Assembly: GCA_027682925.1 (NCBI GenBank)
Contig: JAQCYU010000006.1
Location: forward strand, 26,988-90,987
DNA from: Coriobacteriaceae bacterium AF45-21
GTDB lineage: Bacteria; Actinomycetota; Coriobacteriia; Coriobacteriales; Coriobacteriaceae
Direction of reading: 5' to 3'
DNA length: 64,000 bases
Part shown: positions 17,983 through 26,281 of the stretch, one piece after another
How the letters are laid out: each line of letters opens with the position of its first letter
Numbering within the stretch: position 1 is the stretch's first letter
Program-made: the position numbers and the translations under genes
The notes under the pieces: generated by a model
Told to the model about the DNA's origin: nothing
Database searches by the model: none
What the model saw: the letters and a program-made list of their open reading frames with translations, nothing else

Positions 17983-18023
17983 GTGTGCAGAGTACGGCTA
18001 ATGCTTATAAATGCTATACATGC

Positions 18024-18054
18024 TTTACGTATCTACCATAGAGTTTTATGATAG
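18024..18054 (+). promoter_or_regulatory. Promoter and operator of the toxin-antitoxin operon
   Basis: TTTACG (18024-18029) and TATGAT (18047-18052) are spaced 17 bp. The inverted repeat CTACCATA / TATGATAG (18033-18040 and 18047-18054, one mismatch) overlaps the -10 box, as expected for autorepression by an antitoxin. AAGGAGGGG follows before the ATG at 18078. Confidence 0.55.
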
Positions 18055-18077
18055 TTTTGAAGTATTAAGGAGGGGTC

Positions 18078-18457
18078 ATGACCACAACAGCCGCTCAGAT
18101 CAACGTGCGTCTCGATGCCGATCTTAAAAGGAGTGGGGACGCCGCTCTTTCCAGGGCCGGTATGACGCCGAGTCAAGCGGTGCGAGCGCTCTGGCAGCTT
18201 GCAGCGTCGCTGGCCGATCGCCCCGGTGCGCTCGAGGATATCCTTCTGCCAGTCGTGCCCGGACGGAACAGCGCGAGCGCGAAAAGGCCGCCAAACGCAA
18301 ACTCGAACTCATCGATCAAGGATCGAAGCTGTTCGCTGCCGCTTGCCATGAGTCGGGAATCGATATGATCAGGGCTCAGCCATCGGACGACGAAGAGCTC
18401 AAACGGAATGCCTATGCGGATCGCTATGGCGAGGAGATGAGCTGGCTCTATGAGTGA
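18078..18457 (+). CDS. RelB/DinJ-type antitoxin, one frameshift
   Basis: The N-terminus TTTAAQINVRLDADLKRSGD followed by ALSRAGMTPSQAVRALWQ is a ribbon-helix-helix of the RelB/DinJ family, which binds DNA and the partner toxin. After LLPVVP (about 18259) the annotated frame runs into junk, but the next frame reads RTEQREREKAAKRKLELIDQ and ends GEEMSWLYE at 18457, a plausible helical toxin-wrapping tail. One missing base explains this. The repaired protein is about 126 aa. Its stop overlaps the start of the PIN gene by 8 bp, the usual translational coupling of such pairs. Confidence 0.82.
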
Positions 18458-18941
18458 GGCTCCAAAGCGCATCTTGGTTGACACCAATGTGTGGCTCGAT
18501 TACTTCATTCCCTCACGACGTGGTCGTTCGGTGGCGATTGAGTTTTTACGCGATGCATGCACGGCGCAGGTGGATTTGCTGTATGCGGTGACATCGTCCA
18601 AAGACCTGTTCTATTTGATTTCAAGCGAACATAAGGCATGGTATCGGCGCGAGCATGGCTCACTGTCCCAAGATGCCGCCATGGCGGCGACATCACTTGC
18701 ATGGGATTGCCTTGACGTGTTGTCGCAACTTGCCACGCCGGTACCCTGCAACCTGAGTGACATATGGATGGCGAGCAAGCAGCGTAATCTCCATAGCGAT
18801 TACGAAGACGATTTAATCATCGCTGCGGCAATGCGCGCAAAGGCAGATCTCCTGGTCACCAACGATGCCAAACTCTGTTCACACGCACCCGTTGCAGCAA
18901 TGAGCGTAGAAGACGCAAAGAATTACTTAGCAACGCTCTAG
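18450..18941 (+). CDS. PIN-domain toxin (VapC-like ribonuclease)
   Basis: 163-aa PIN-domain protein, expected to be a metal-dependent RNase held inactive by the upstream antitoxin. Acidic active-site residues are visible: ILVDTNVWLDYF near the N-terminus, YEDDLIIAAAMRAKADLLVTND near residues 120-142. The N-terminal MSEAPKR start overlaps the antitoxin stop. The pairing is unusual in that RelB/DinJ-type antitoxins mostly accompany RelE/YafQ toxins rather than PIN proteins. Confidence 0.88.
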   Translation: MSEAPKRILVDTNVWLDYFIPSRRGRSVAIEFLRDACTAQVDLLYAVTSSKDLFYLISSEHKAWYRREHGSLSQDAAMAATSLAWDCLDVLSQLATPVPCNLSDIWMASKQRNLHSDYEDDLIIAAAMRAKADLLVTNDAKLCSHAPVAAMSVEDAKNYLATL

Positions 18942-18957
18942 CAATTTGAAGAACTCG

Positions 18958-19036
18958 CAGGTCGAACAAAAGTCAGCGAATGCCCCCAGGCAGGGCCGCG
19001 CCAGCCAGTCCCTACAGGTCGAACAAAAGTCAGCGA
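18958..19036. repeat. 22-bp direct repeat pair next to a long hairpin
   Basis: Two exact copies containing GTCGAACAAAAGTCAGCGA, at 18958-18979 and 19015-19036, 57 bp apart. The second runs into the hairpin at 19033-19137. Confidence 0.85.
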
Positions 19037-19137
19037 GAGCCCGTCTGGGCGAGTAAGGTGCCTTGAAACAAGGCGGCATTGACCTTCTGGTCATGCCGCC
19101 GAAGTTGAAAGGCAGATTGCCGCTCTGGCGGGCTCGC
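19033..19137. repeat. Long hairpin between toxin and dehydrogenase genes (about 50-bp arms)
   Basis: Arm 19033-19084 pairs with arm 19089-19137 around TTCT. Exact blocks include AAGGCGGCAT-GACC with GGTCATGCCGCC (one offset) and the GCGAG/CTCGC ends. It lies between the convergent ends of the PIN gene and the dehydrogenase gene. Confidence 0.8.
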
Positions 19138-19148
19138 AGCGTCGAGGG

Positions 19149-19176
19149 GTTCCGGCGTTTGGCAAAACGCCGGAAC
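19149..19176 (-). terminator. Perfect 12-bp hairpin after the dehydrogenase stop
   Basis: GTTCCGGCGTTT (19149-19160) and AAACGCCGGAAC (19165-19176) with loop GGCA, three bases from the stop codon. There is no T run on the minus strand, so it may stabilise the mRNA end rather than terminate. Confidence 0.6.
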
Positions 19177-19178
19177 AA

Positions 19179-20114
19179 TTAGTGCTCGATCCAGCAGCGC
19201 AGGGTTTCACCGGCCTGCAGGTGACGCAGATTCTCCGCGGCGATGTCGACGACGTTGTTGAGCGTGGCTGCCAGGTGGAACCAGCCGGAGACGTGCGGCG
19301 TGATGAGCATGTTGGGCGCATCCCACAGGGGGCTTGTCGCGGGCAGCGGTTCGGGGTCGGTGACGTCGACCGCGGCGCCGGCGAGATGTCCCGACTCCAG
19401 AGCGGCGACCAAGTCATCGGTGACCACAAGGTCGCCGCGGCCGCCGTTGGCAAAGAAGGCACCTGGTTTCATCGCGGCAAAGAACTCGGCGTTCGCCAGA
19501 CCGCGGGTCTCGGGCGTGCTCGGCATAAAGGATGCGACGATGTCGGCCTCTGCCAGGCGCTCAGGTAGGGCGTCCATGCCGTCCATGTCCTCAAACACAA
19601 TGGGGTAGACGAGTGGATGGCGCTTGATGCCGCGGACGTGCGCGCCCATGCCGCGGCAGAGCGTGGCAAAGTGACCGCCGATATCGCCCGCGCCCAGCAC
19701 CAGCACGTTGGCGTTTTTGAGCGAGGTAACTGGCCCCAAATCCTCCCAGCGATGTTCGCGCTGCAAGTCGTGATAGCCGGGCAGGCGCTTCATCATGGAA
19801 AGGACCATGGCAAACATGTGCTCGCTCACGGCCTGGCCGTAGGCGCCCACCGAGCAAGACAGTTTGGCGTCGGCTGGCACGGTGCCGGCAGCCAAGTAAT
19901 CGTCATAGCCCGCGGTCTGTAGTTGCAGCAGCTGGAGGTGCTCGCATGCGGTAAGTAGGGCAGGGTCTATGTTGCCCAAGATCACGTCGGCGTTGGCGAC
20001 TTGTTCGCGCGTGATAGCGTCGGCGCTCGTGTAGATAAAGTCCTCGCCCGGAGCGCTCGACTCAAGAATTGCGCGATGGCGGTCGTTGACGGGCAGCAAA
20101 ACCAAGATGTTCAC
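19179..20114 (-). CDS. D-2-hydroxyacid dehydrogenase family protein
   Basis: NAD-dependent oxidoreductase of the D-isomer-specific hydroxyacid group, 311 aa. The dinucleotide fold starts VLVLGAGDIGGHFATL; the catalytic Arg is in NGGRGDLVV and the His in LITPHVSGW. The start is GTG at 20114 (protein MNILVLLPVNDRH), six bases after AAAGGA; the longer open frame to 20189 runs through a repeat element and is not credible. It resembles the hydroxyacid/phosphoglycerate dehydrogenase-like class without a C-terminal ACT domain. Substrate undetermined. Confidence 0.9.
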   Translation of the reverse strand: MNILVLLPVNDRHRAILESSAPGEDFIYTSADAITREQVANADVILGNIDPALLTACEHLQLLQLQTAGYDDYLAAGTVPADAKLSCSVGAYGQAVSEHMFAMVLSMMKRLPGYHDLQREHRWEDLGPVTSLKNANVLVLGAGDIGGHFATLCRGMGAHVRGIKRHPLVYPIVFEDMDGMDALPERLAEADIVASFMPSTPETRGLANAEFFAAMKPGAFFANGGRGDLVVTDDLVAALESGHLAGAAVDVTDPEPLPATSPLWDAPNMLITPHVSGWFHLAATLNNVVDIAAENLRHLQAGETLRCWIEH

Positions 20115-20132
20115 AAGCAGTCCTTTCCGCTT

Positions 20133-20172
20133 GACCCGCCAAAAAGGGACAGGTTTATTTTGGCGGGTTTTA
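20133..20172 (+). repeat. GGGACAGG-core hairpin element, copy 5 (compensated stem)
   Basis: ACCCGCCAAAA pairs exactly with TTTTGGCGGGT around AGGGACAGGTTTA; the T-to-C change on the left is matched by A-to-G on the right. Relative to the minus-strand dehydrogenase gene it is inverted and lies just upstream of its ribosome site. Confidence 0.88.
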
Positions 20173-20244
20173 TCAGGCAAAACGTTCAAACAAAAACGCC
20201 GGATGCTAGACGAGCGTGCCCGTCAGCATCCGGCGCATCCACGG

Positions 20245-21132
20245 CTACCAGCTCAGCAGCTCGTAGCCGTCCTCGGTCACCACGAGCTGTACCTCGCACT
20301 GGGCCGAATCGCTGCCGTCCTTGGTGCGCACGCACCAACCGTCACCCTTGCTAATCTTGATGTCGGGCGCTCCGGCGTTGACCATGGGCTCGATGGTAAA
20401 GACCATGCCCGGAGCCATGATGGTGTCTACATCGGGCGCCTCGGTGGTAAAGCCCACAAACGGGTCCTCGTGGAACTCCTTACCGATGCCGTGTCCGCCG
20501 TACTCGCGCACCACGCTAAAGCCGGCGTCCTCGACCGTCTTTTGCACGGCCTCGGCCATCACGGATAGCGGCAGCCACGGCTTGACGGCCGCCAGACCCG
20601 CCTCCACGCTGGCGCGGGTGACGTCGACCAGGCGCTGGCGCTCGGCCGAGACTTCGCCGATGCAGAACATACGGCTCGAGTCGCTAAAGTAGCCGTCCAA
20701 GATCGTGGAGCAGTCCACGTTGATGATGTCGCCCTCGTGCAGCACGTCCGTATCGCAGGGGATACCGTGGCAGACCACGTCGTTGATCGAGGTGCACACG
20801 CTCTTGGGATAGCCCTCGTAGTTGAGGTCGGCCGGCGTGCCACCGTGCTCGACGGTGTAGTCGTAGATCATCTGGTCGATCTGGTTGGTGGTCATGCCCG
20901 CGGCGATGTGCTCGCCCACGTAGTCGAGCACGCCTACGTTGATGGCGGCCGAACGCTTGATGCCCTCGATATCGGCGGGCGTCTTGTAGAGCGTGCGGGG
21001 CAGAACCTCCCAGCCCTCTTCCCACAGGCGCTCGAGGCGCTCGTCGAAGGCGCTGTGGCATTTCTTATATTTTTTGCCGCTGCCGCACCAGCAAGCGTCG
21101 TTGCGGCCGGGCACGGGTCCATTGTCAAACAT
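20245..21132 (-). CDS. map: Methionine aminopeptidase with N-terminal SEC-C zinc motif
   Basis: Removes the initiator methionine from new proteins. 295 aa starting MFDNGPVPGRNDACWCGSGK, where the CWCGSGKKYKKCH segment is a SEC-C zinc motif thought to help ribosome docking. Catalytic metal ligands of the type I fold are seen in NVDCSTILDGYFSDSSRM (two Asp), GGHGIGKEFHEDP (His), VFTIEPMV (Glu) and AQCEVQLVVTEDG (Glu). The frame is open to 21369 but the start at 21132 has AAAGGA and the family N-terminus. Confidence 0.95.
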   Translation of the reverse strand: MFDNGPVPGRNDACWCGSGKKYKKCHSAFDERLERLWEEGWEVLPRTLYKTPADIEGIKRSAAINVGVLDYVGEHIAAGMTTNQIDQMIYDYTVEHGGTPADLNYEGYPKSVCTSINDVVCHGIPCDTDVLHEGDIINVDCSTILDGYFSDSSRMFCIGEVSAERQRLVDVTRASVEAGLAAVKPWLPLSVMAEAVQKTVEDAGFSVVREYGGHGIGKEFHEDPFVGFTTEAPDVDTIMAPGMVFTIEPMVNAGAPDIKISKGDGWCVRTKDGSDSAQCEVQLVVTEDGYELLSW

Positions 21133-21206
21133 GGCTAACTTCCTTTCATTCGCAGCTAGTATAGCCCACCCCATCAGCCAAGTACCGGGTAGTCTGTGCG
21201 GTTCTG

Positions 21207-21983
21207 CTAGTAGCTCACCTGGCAGGGGATGCCGAGCGCGCGCACGCGTGCGGCGATTGTGTCGAGCACCACGGGCGCTGCTTTGGCAAGGCCGGCGACC
21301 GGTGTCTCGCGCGCCACCGTGTAGATGGTCGCCTCCTGCGGGCGAATGCGCTCGAGTGCCGCGAGCCAAGGGCCGACGTACGCTTCACCAGTGTTATCGA
21401 GGGACTTGCCCTGGTACTCGCCGTTCAAAAAGATCGTCTGGATAATAACGTGGCCGTTAAAGCTCGCGAACGTCTCGATCTGGTGCTCGACGTCGTAGGG
21501 GCCAACGGGCTGGTCGAGCAGCTGGATAAACGCCGGGTCGACGGTATCGAACTTAAGAATGTTGTCGTCGACCATCATGAGCGCGTCGTGCACTTCGGGA
21601 CGGTCGGCGCGCGTGCCGTTGGAGAGCACGGCGATCTTGGAGTTTGGGGCAAGCTCGTCGCGCAGCGCGACGGCGCCGGCGATGGCCTGCGGAAACTCCG
21701 GTGCGGCGGTGGGCTCGCCGTTGCCTGCGAAGGTGATCACATCGGGGAGCTCGCCCTCGGCTGCCATCTCGCGCAGCTTTGCCTCGAGCGCGTCGAGTAC
21801 CACGGTAGCCGTGTTGTACGGCTCATGGCAGGGGCGTTCGGCGTTGAGGCCGTTTTCGCAGTAAATGCAGTCGAACGTGCAGATTTTGCCGCTGGCCGGC
21901 ATCATGTTGACGCCGAGCGAGAGACCAAGGCGACGGCTGCGAACGGGCCCAAAGATGGGGCTTGCATTCAAAAACGTAGACAT
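21207..21983 (-). CDS. Radical SAM protein
   Basis: 258-aa radical SAM enzyme. The 4Fe-4S cluster motif is KICTFDCIYCENG (Cys35, 39, 42). Other signs are FGPVRSRRLGLSLGVNMMP at the N-terminus and ITFAGNGEPTAAPEFP, typical of the small radical SAM group whose members are often annotated as wybutosine-synthesis-like or pyruvate formate-lyase activating-like; the actual reaction is unknown. ATG at 21983 has AGGAG nine bases upstream; an in-frame ATG at 21989 would be too close. It is transcribed toward map and is divergent from the alpha/beta hydrolase. Confidence 0.88.
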   Translation of the reverse strand: MSTFLNASPIFGPVRSRRLGLSLGVNMMPASGKICTFDCIYCENGLNAERPCHEPYNTATVVLDALEAKLREMAAEGELPDVITFAGNGEPTAAPEFPQAIAGAVALRDELAPNSKIAVLSNGTRADRPEVHDALMMVDDNILKFDTVDPAFIQLLDQPVGPYDVEHQIETFASFNGHVIIQTIFLNGEYQGKSLDNTGEAYVGPWLAALERIRPQEATIYTVARETPVAGLAKAAPVVLDTIAARVRALGIPCQVSY

Positions 21984-22208
21984 AGGCATATGCTCCTCAA
22001 GACAATTGTGCCTAAGCATAGCATCGGCTCCAAAGCAAGGTGCGGGCTCTTGCTTTACAAGTTTCGTTTTTTCACGTCGCTCATTATGCCGTGCCATGAA
22101 AAGCCTCGGGTCGGGTAAAGTTAATCTGTTAACAAGGCGTAAGGCAATACGGGTCCATCCAACCGCACTGACGTGCAACCGGATGAGCGTTGATGATGGG
22201 GGCACAAC

Positions 22209-23006
22209 ATGGATTTTACGGTCGAGAATGCGGGCACCACGATTGCCTGTCGCGAATATGCCGGCCCGGATGTGTCGCCTGATACTCCTGCCTTGGTGTG
22301 CGTGCACGGCGCTTGTGTCGACGGCACATTTTTCGACGGTATCGCTTGTGAGCTCAGCCGCAACTACCGCGTAATTGCCTACGACCGCCGCGGCTGCGGT
22401 GGCAGCAGCGATGCGGCAGACGGCAGCTATGATCTTGCCGCTCAGGCCGCCGACCTGCAAGCCGTGATCGAACACGTTGGCGCTCCGGCAAATGTGCTTG
22501 CGCACAGCGCCGGTACGTTGGTGGCGCTGGAGCTTCTCCGCACCGAACCCCATCTCGTCGCCCGTACGATTCTGCATGAGCCGGCTGTGTCGGCCGAAGG
22601 CGTCGGTATGGGCGCAGCTCCGGTTTTGCTCGATATGATTGCGACTGGAAAGGTTTCAAGGGCGCTCCGGCTTTTCTTGGGAGCCCTCGGCGACTTGGAC
22701 CCCGAGGCTCCTGGGACGACCGAAGCGGAAGTCAAACATGCCCTGCGCAATGGTCGTTGCTTTATGGCGAACGAATACGGGATTACTATGACCTGCGTTC
22801 CCGATTGGAATAGCGTTCGCGCGTCAAAAACGGTGGCCGCCGTGCTCCTGGGCGAGCTCTCGATTGGCACGCCCCGCGAGGCTGGTACGCGAGCGGCTGC
22901 CGAATATCTCGATTGCCCTCTCGTGACGATCCCGGGCGCGCATAACGGTCTGCGCGATCGCCCGGCAGCGGCTGCCCGGGCTGTCCGTGGCATCCTGGGG
23001 CTCTAA
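22209..23006 (+). CDS. Alpha/beta hydrolase
   Basis: 265 aa with the alpha/beta hydrolase fold: oxyanion segment VCVHGACVDGTFF, AYDRRGCGGSS, nucleophile elbow LAHSAGTL (Ser100), and the catalytic histidine in IPGAHNGLRD near residue 247. No signal peptide, so cytosolic. Substrate unknown: esterase, lactonase and haloperoxidase-like enzymes share this pattern. The ribosome site is weak (GGGGGC). It is divergent from the radical SAM gene; the 225-bp gap contains GTTAA-TCTG-TTAAC at 22120-22133, a possible operator. Confidence 0.88.
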   Translation: MDFTVENAGTTIACREYAGPDVSPDTPALVCVHGACVDGTFFDGIACELSRNYRVIAYDRRGCGGSSDAADGSYDLAAQAADLQAVIEHVGAPANVLAHSAGTLVALELLRTEPHLVARTILHEPAVSAEGVGMGAAPVLLDMIATGKVSRALRLFLGALGDLDPEAPGTTEAEVKHALRNGRCFMANEYGITMTCVPDWNSVRASKTVAAVLLGELSIGTPREAGTRAAAEYLDCPLVTIPGAHNGLRDRPAAAARAVRGILGL

Positions 23007-23217
23007 CACCCGCAATGGCCAAAGCAGGCTTCACCCGAAAACGTTTCGGCCGTGTTAACAAATGTGCTCAAAACCTCACGTCTGCGACTTCAATCGCGCC
23101 GCCTGCCAACTCATAAAAATGTAACAGCATTCACGTACTTACCTGCATCGACAAGGTGTTACCCTTGTAGCATTTGGAACCCACCGCTACCATGCGAAAC
23201 TATCGAAAGGGCCCCAT

Positions 23218-25101
23218 ATGCTCAATAATCACGAGGTCAATCTAACCGACGAGGAGGCTACCGCTGAGGTCGCCCGTGTCGCGAAGACCTACCCCGTGGT
23301 GCGTTTGCTGTCTTTCGATCAGATTAAGGGCGATCCTAACTGCTTGCTCGCCGGCGAACGGTGTCCCTGTCTGCGTCAGTCAAGTCTTGAAGCCTTGGCG
23401 GCGGGTTCCGATGAGGTGTCGGAACGGCTGCTCAACGATGGCGTTGAGTACCGCGCTCGCCTGCGCTCTTTGATGGTTGAGGGCGAGCCTCACGTTCTGC
23501 TGATGGTGCGTCCGATTGATGAGCGGGAGGCCGCAGAAGAGGACCTTGTCTACACCGACGTGCTGACGAGCGTGCGCAATCGCCGATATTACGAGGAAAA
23601 GCTTCGTAGCGCCCGTATGCAGGCCGGCGTGGCCATGATCGACCTTGATGATTTTAGGGCCTTCAACGATACGTATGGCCGCCATGCCGGCGACCTTGCG
23701 CTCGGTGCTGTAGCGACGGCCATACGCAGCGGTGTTCGTTCGACTGACGAGCTTGTGCGTTTTGGCTGCGATAAGTTTGTGGCCGTCATGCCCAATATTC
23801 CCTCTGATGACTTTGCCCGTCGCCTGCGTCAAGTATCCGATGCCGTTCATTCCACGATTATTCCGGGGCATGAGCGCGTTAGCTTGACGGCATGCGTTGG
23901 TGGCGTTCGCATTAATGGCGAAACGGTCGATGAGGGTGTTAGCCAGGCTGTCCAGTTATTGAGCCGCGCTAAGGCAAAAGCCGGTACGGTCGTGACCGAC
24001 GCCGATTCCATCGAGGCTTTCCAAAGCGAAAAGCCTTTGGTGCTTATTGTCGATGACTCCGAGATGAACCGAGTCATTCTCAACGAGATGCTCAAGGACG
24101 AGTATTGCATCCTCGAGGCCGACAACGGTCGTACGGCACTCGACATGGTCGACCGCTATGGCGATGAGTTGTCGCTCGTGCTGCTGGATATTGTCATGCC
24201 GGGCATAAGCGGCTTTGAGGTACTGGCCGATCTGTCGCGCCGATCGGGCATCGACAATCTGCCTGTCATCATGATTTCGAGTGAAGATTCCGATGATATG
24301 GTCCTGCGCGCGTACGAGCTGGGCGCCTCAGACTATATCAACCGCCCGTTTGACTCCCGTATCGTGCGCCGCCGCGTAAACAACACCATCCGCCTGTACG
24401 CCAAACAGCGCCGCCTGACGAGCCTGCTGTCCCAGCAGTACAACGAGCGCGTCAAGAACAGTCGCATGCTCATCGACATCATGGCTGGCGTCATGGAGCT
24501 TCGCAACGGCGAGAGCGGCAGGCACGTTACGAACATCGAGAAGCTGACCGAGCTGCTGCTTGGCTGTCTGGTCCAGCGTAGCGGCACGATCTTCCTCGAC
24601 AATGAGGAACGCTCCACGATCGCCCTGGCTTCGGCGCTGCACGATATCGGCAAGATGTCGATTGACGATGCGATTCTCAACAAGCCCGGACGCCTTACGC
24701 CCGAGGAGTTCGAGATCATGAAGACGCATACCACGATCGGCGCCGATATGCTGCTTGAGCTGGGTAGCCATCACGCCGGCAATGCGCTTATGGAATATGC
24801 GTACCAGATTGCGCGTTGGCATCACGAGCGCTGGGACGGCAAGGGTTATCCCGATGGCCTCAAGGGCGACGATATCCCCATCGCCGCGCAGGTGGTTTCG
24901 GTGGCCGACGTGTACGATGCACTGACGAGTGTGCGCGTGTACAAGGACGCTATCCCGCACGAGGAGGCAATCCAGATGATCCTGGACGGTAAGTGCGGCA
25001 CCTTTAACCCGCTGCTGCTCGATTGCCTGCTCGAGGTGCAAGACCAAATTGCCGAGACGTTGGCACGCCCCGCCGACGTCGTCGCGTTTCCCACGATTTA
25101 G
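23218..25101 (+). CDS. Degenerate GGDEF - receiver - HD-GYP protein
   Basis: 627 aa, cytosolic. Residues 1-100 are a small sensor-like domain with a cysteine cluster (Cys42, 49, 51). Residues 110-265 are a diguanylate-cyclase fold whose signature is RFGCDKF instead of GGDEF, so cyclase activity is unlikely. Residues 272-395 are a receiver (VLIVDDSEMNR, phospho-acceptor Asp324 in LLDIVMPG), but the conserved Lys is Arg (NRPF). Residues 420-620 are an HD-GYP domain with HD at 475-476 and HHERWDGKGYPDG, a likely c-di-GMP phosphodiesterase. A receiver in the middle is an uncommon order. Followed by an Hpt gene 24 bp on. Confidence 0.92.
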   Translation: MLNNHEVNLTDEEATAEVARVAKTYPVVRLLSFDQIKGDPNCLLAGERCPCLRQSSLEALAAGSDEVSERLLNDGVEYRARLRSLMVEGEPHVLLMVRPIDEREAAEEDLVYTDVLTSVRNRRYYEEKLRSARMQAGVAMIDLDDFRAFNDTYGRHAGDLALGAVATAIRSGVRSTDELVRFGCDKFVAVMPNIPSDDFARRLRQVSDAVHSTIIPGHERVSLTACVGGVRINGETVDEGVSQAVQLLSRAKAKAGTVVTDADSIEAFQSEKPLVLIVDDSEMNRVILNEMLKDEYCILEADNGRTALDMVDRYGDELSLVLLDIVMPGISGFEVLADLSRRSGIDNLPVIMISSEDSDDMVLRAYELGASDYINRPFDSRIVRRRVNNTIRLYAKQRRLTSLLSQQYNERVKNSRMLIDIMAGVMELRNGESGRHVTNIEKLTELLLGCLVQRSGTIFLDNEERSTIALASALHDIGKMSIDDAILNKPGRLTPEEFEIMKTHTTIGADMLLELGSHHAGNALMEYAYQIARWHHERWDGKGYPDGLKGDDIPIAAQVVSVADVYDALTSVRVYKDAIPHEEAIQMILDGKCGTFNPLLLDCLLEVQDQIAETLARPADVVAFPTI

Positions 25102-25125
25102 TTTGACCAAAGGAGTTTTTAATCC

Positions 25126-25482
25126 ATGATTTCCATGCGTGAGGCGTATGAGAAGATCGGCGCTAATTATGACGATGCGTGCGCTCGGCTGATGGGCGAG
25201 GAAATGCTTGCCCGCTTTGCCCTCAAGTTTTTGGATGACGAGAGCATGGACAAGCTGGAGGCTGCCATGGCGGCAGGAGACGCCAAGAGTGCGTTTATGG
25301 CAGCGCACACGCTCAAGGGTGTGAGCCAGAACCTGGGATTCAACAATCTGTACGAGCCGGCGGTCGTGGTGACGGAAGCGCTGCGCGGCGCCGATGCCGT
25401 TGACGGCGCTCGCGAGGGAATGCATGCGCTGCAGCAGCAATATGCGGCTACGATGTCGGCCTTACGCGAGGCGGCAGAATAA
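25126..25482 (+). CDS. Hpt-domain phosphotransfer protein
   Basis: 118-aa single-domain histidine phosphotransfer protein. The phospho-accepting histidine is His61 in AAHTLKGVSQNLGF, the standard Hpt motif. It starts 24 bp after the upstream receiver/HD-GYP gene with AAAGGAG before the ATG, so the two are in one operon and the Hpt protein may pass phosphate to or from that receiver. No histidine kinase is nearby. Confidence 0.9.
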   Translation: MISMREAYEKIGANYDDACARLMGEEMLARFALKFLDDESMDKLEAAMAAGDAKSAFMAAHTLKGVSQNLGFNNLYEPAVVVTEALRGADAVDGAREGMHALQQQYAATMSALREAAE

Positions 25483-25506
25483 GGGCTTACGAGCTTTGAT
25501 GACTAT

Positions 25507-25570
25507 GAGAGTGGATAATCTCCCGTTTTTGGCCCCGTGGTGGCCTCAAAGTGGGAGATTATCCACTCTC
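25507..25570. repeat. Palindrome after the Hpt gene (28-bp arms)
   Basis: GAGAGTGGATAATCTCCC (25507-25524) pairs exactly with GGGAGATTATCCACTCTC (25553-25570); GGCC/GGCC closes the inner stem. No T run. Confidence 0.85.
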
Positions 25571-25712
25571 GTTCGGTAAGTGTCCTAAAATCCACGCTCA
25601 CCCCTTCGGATTAGTAAATGGCCTATGCGTACCGGCTGGGCTTTCCACATGCAATCCATATCGTTGTTCGATAAACTATTCCGATAACGATAGAGTCAAC
25701 GAGGGTGAGTGT

Positions 25713-26273
25713 ATGTCCAATAGCGTTCAGCGTATGGCCAAGGCGCGCGAAAATATCAGGAAGCTCGGTTTTTGCATGACGGTCGTTTCTGCGGGAATGC
25801 TCATCGCTTTTGCCGCGTTGGTTGTTTACGTGATCTGGTATGCGGTTGCAAACGTTGCTTCTGTCGATTCTTTCGGTGTTGTGACGCTTCTCAATGGCGG
25901 GTGCATCGTTATCCCAAGCGGACTGTGCATGGCGCTTGTCATGGGTATTTCGCTTGTCGTTCTGCGCGGGATCAGCCGTGACATTTCGCGGGGCGTATCG
26001 CCCTTTACCAGGGCGCATGTGCGGCTTATCCGTGTTCTCGCGCTTGCCTTTGCTGTTAACGCCGCGGTTTCGTTTGTTGGTGCCTATGGATCGGTCAATC
26101 TCACCATTGGCGGACTGGAGCTTTACATCGTGCCTCATTCCTTCGTTATTGAGATTTGCCAAGGCATTGCCTTTGATGCGGGGTCGCTTATCGGCGCGGT
26201 TGTCTGTCTGTTTATCTCGGCGATCTGGAGTTATGCCTCGCTGCTCCAAGAGCAGTCTGACGAGCTTGTGTAG
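25713..26273 (+). CDS. DUF2975 membrane protein
   Basis: 186 aa from the ATG at 25713 (MSNSVQRMAKAREN), after GAGGGTGAG. Four hydrophobic segments: MLIAFAALVVYVIWYAV, GLCMALVMGISLVVL, VLALAFAVNAAVSFVGA, and SLIGAVVCLFISAIWSYA. This matches the DUF2975 family, which is commonly encoded next to a small XRE regulator, as here (8 bp spacing). Function unknown; a membrane sensor or partner for the regulator is a reasonable guess. Confidence 0.85.
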   Translation: MSNSVQRMAKARENIRKLGFCMTVVSAGMLIAFAALVVYVIWYAVANVASVDSFGVVTLLNGGCIVIPSGLCMALVMGISLVVLRGISRDISRGVSPFTRAHVRLIRVLALAFAVNAAVSFVGAYGSVNLTIGGLELYIVPHSFVIEICQGIAFDAGSLIGAVVCLFISAIWSYASLLQEQSDELV

Positions 26274-26281
26274 GAGGAAAC

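Noticed and set aside
21133..21369. 79-residue N-terminal extension of methionine aminopeptidase
   Set aside because: Arg/His-rich text that overlaps the radical SAM gene; the start at 21132 has a ribosome site and the family N-terminus.
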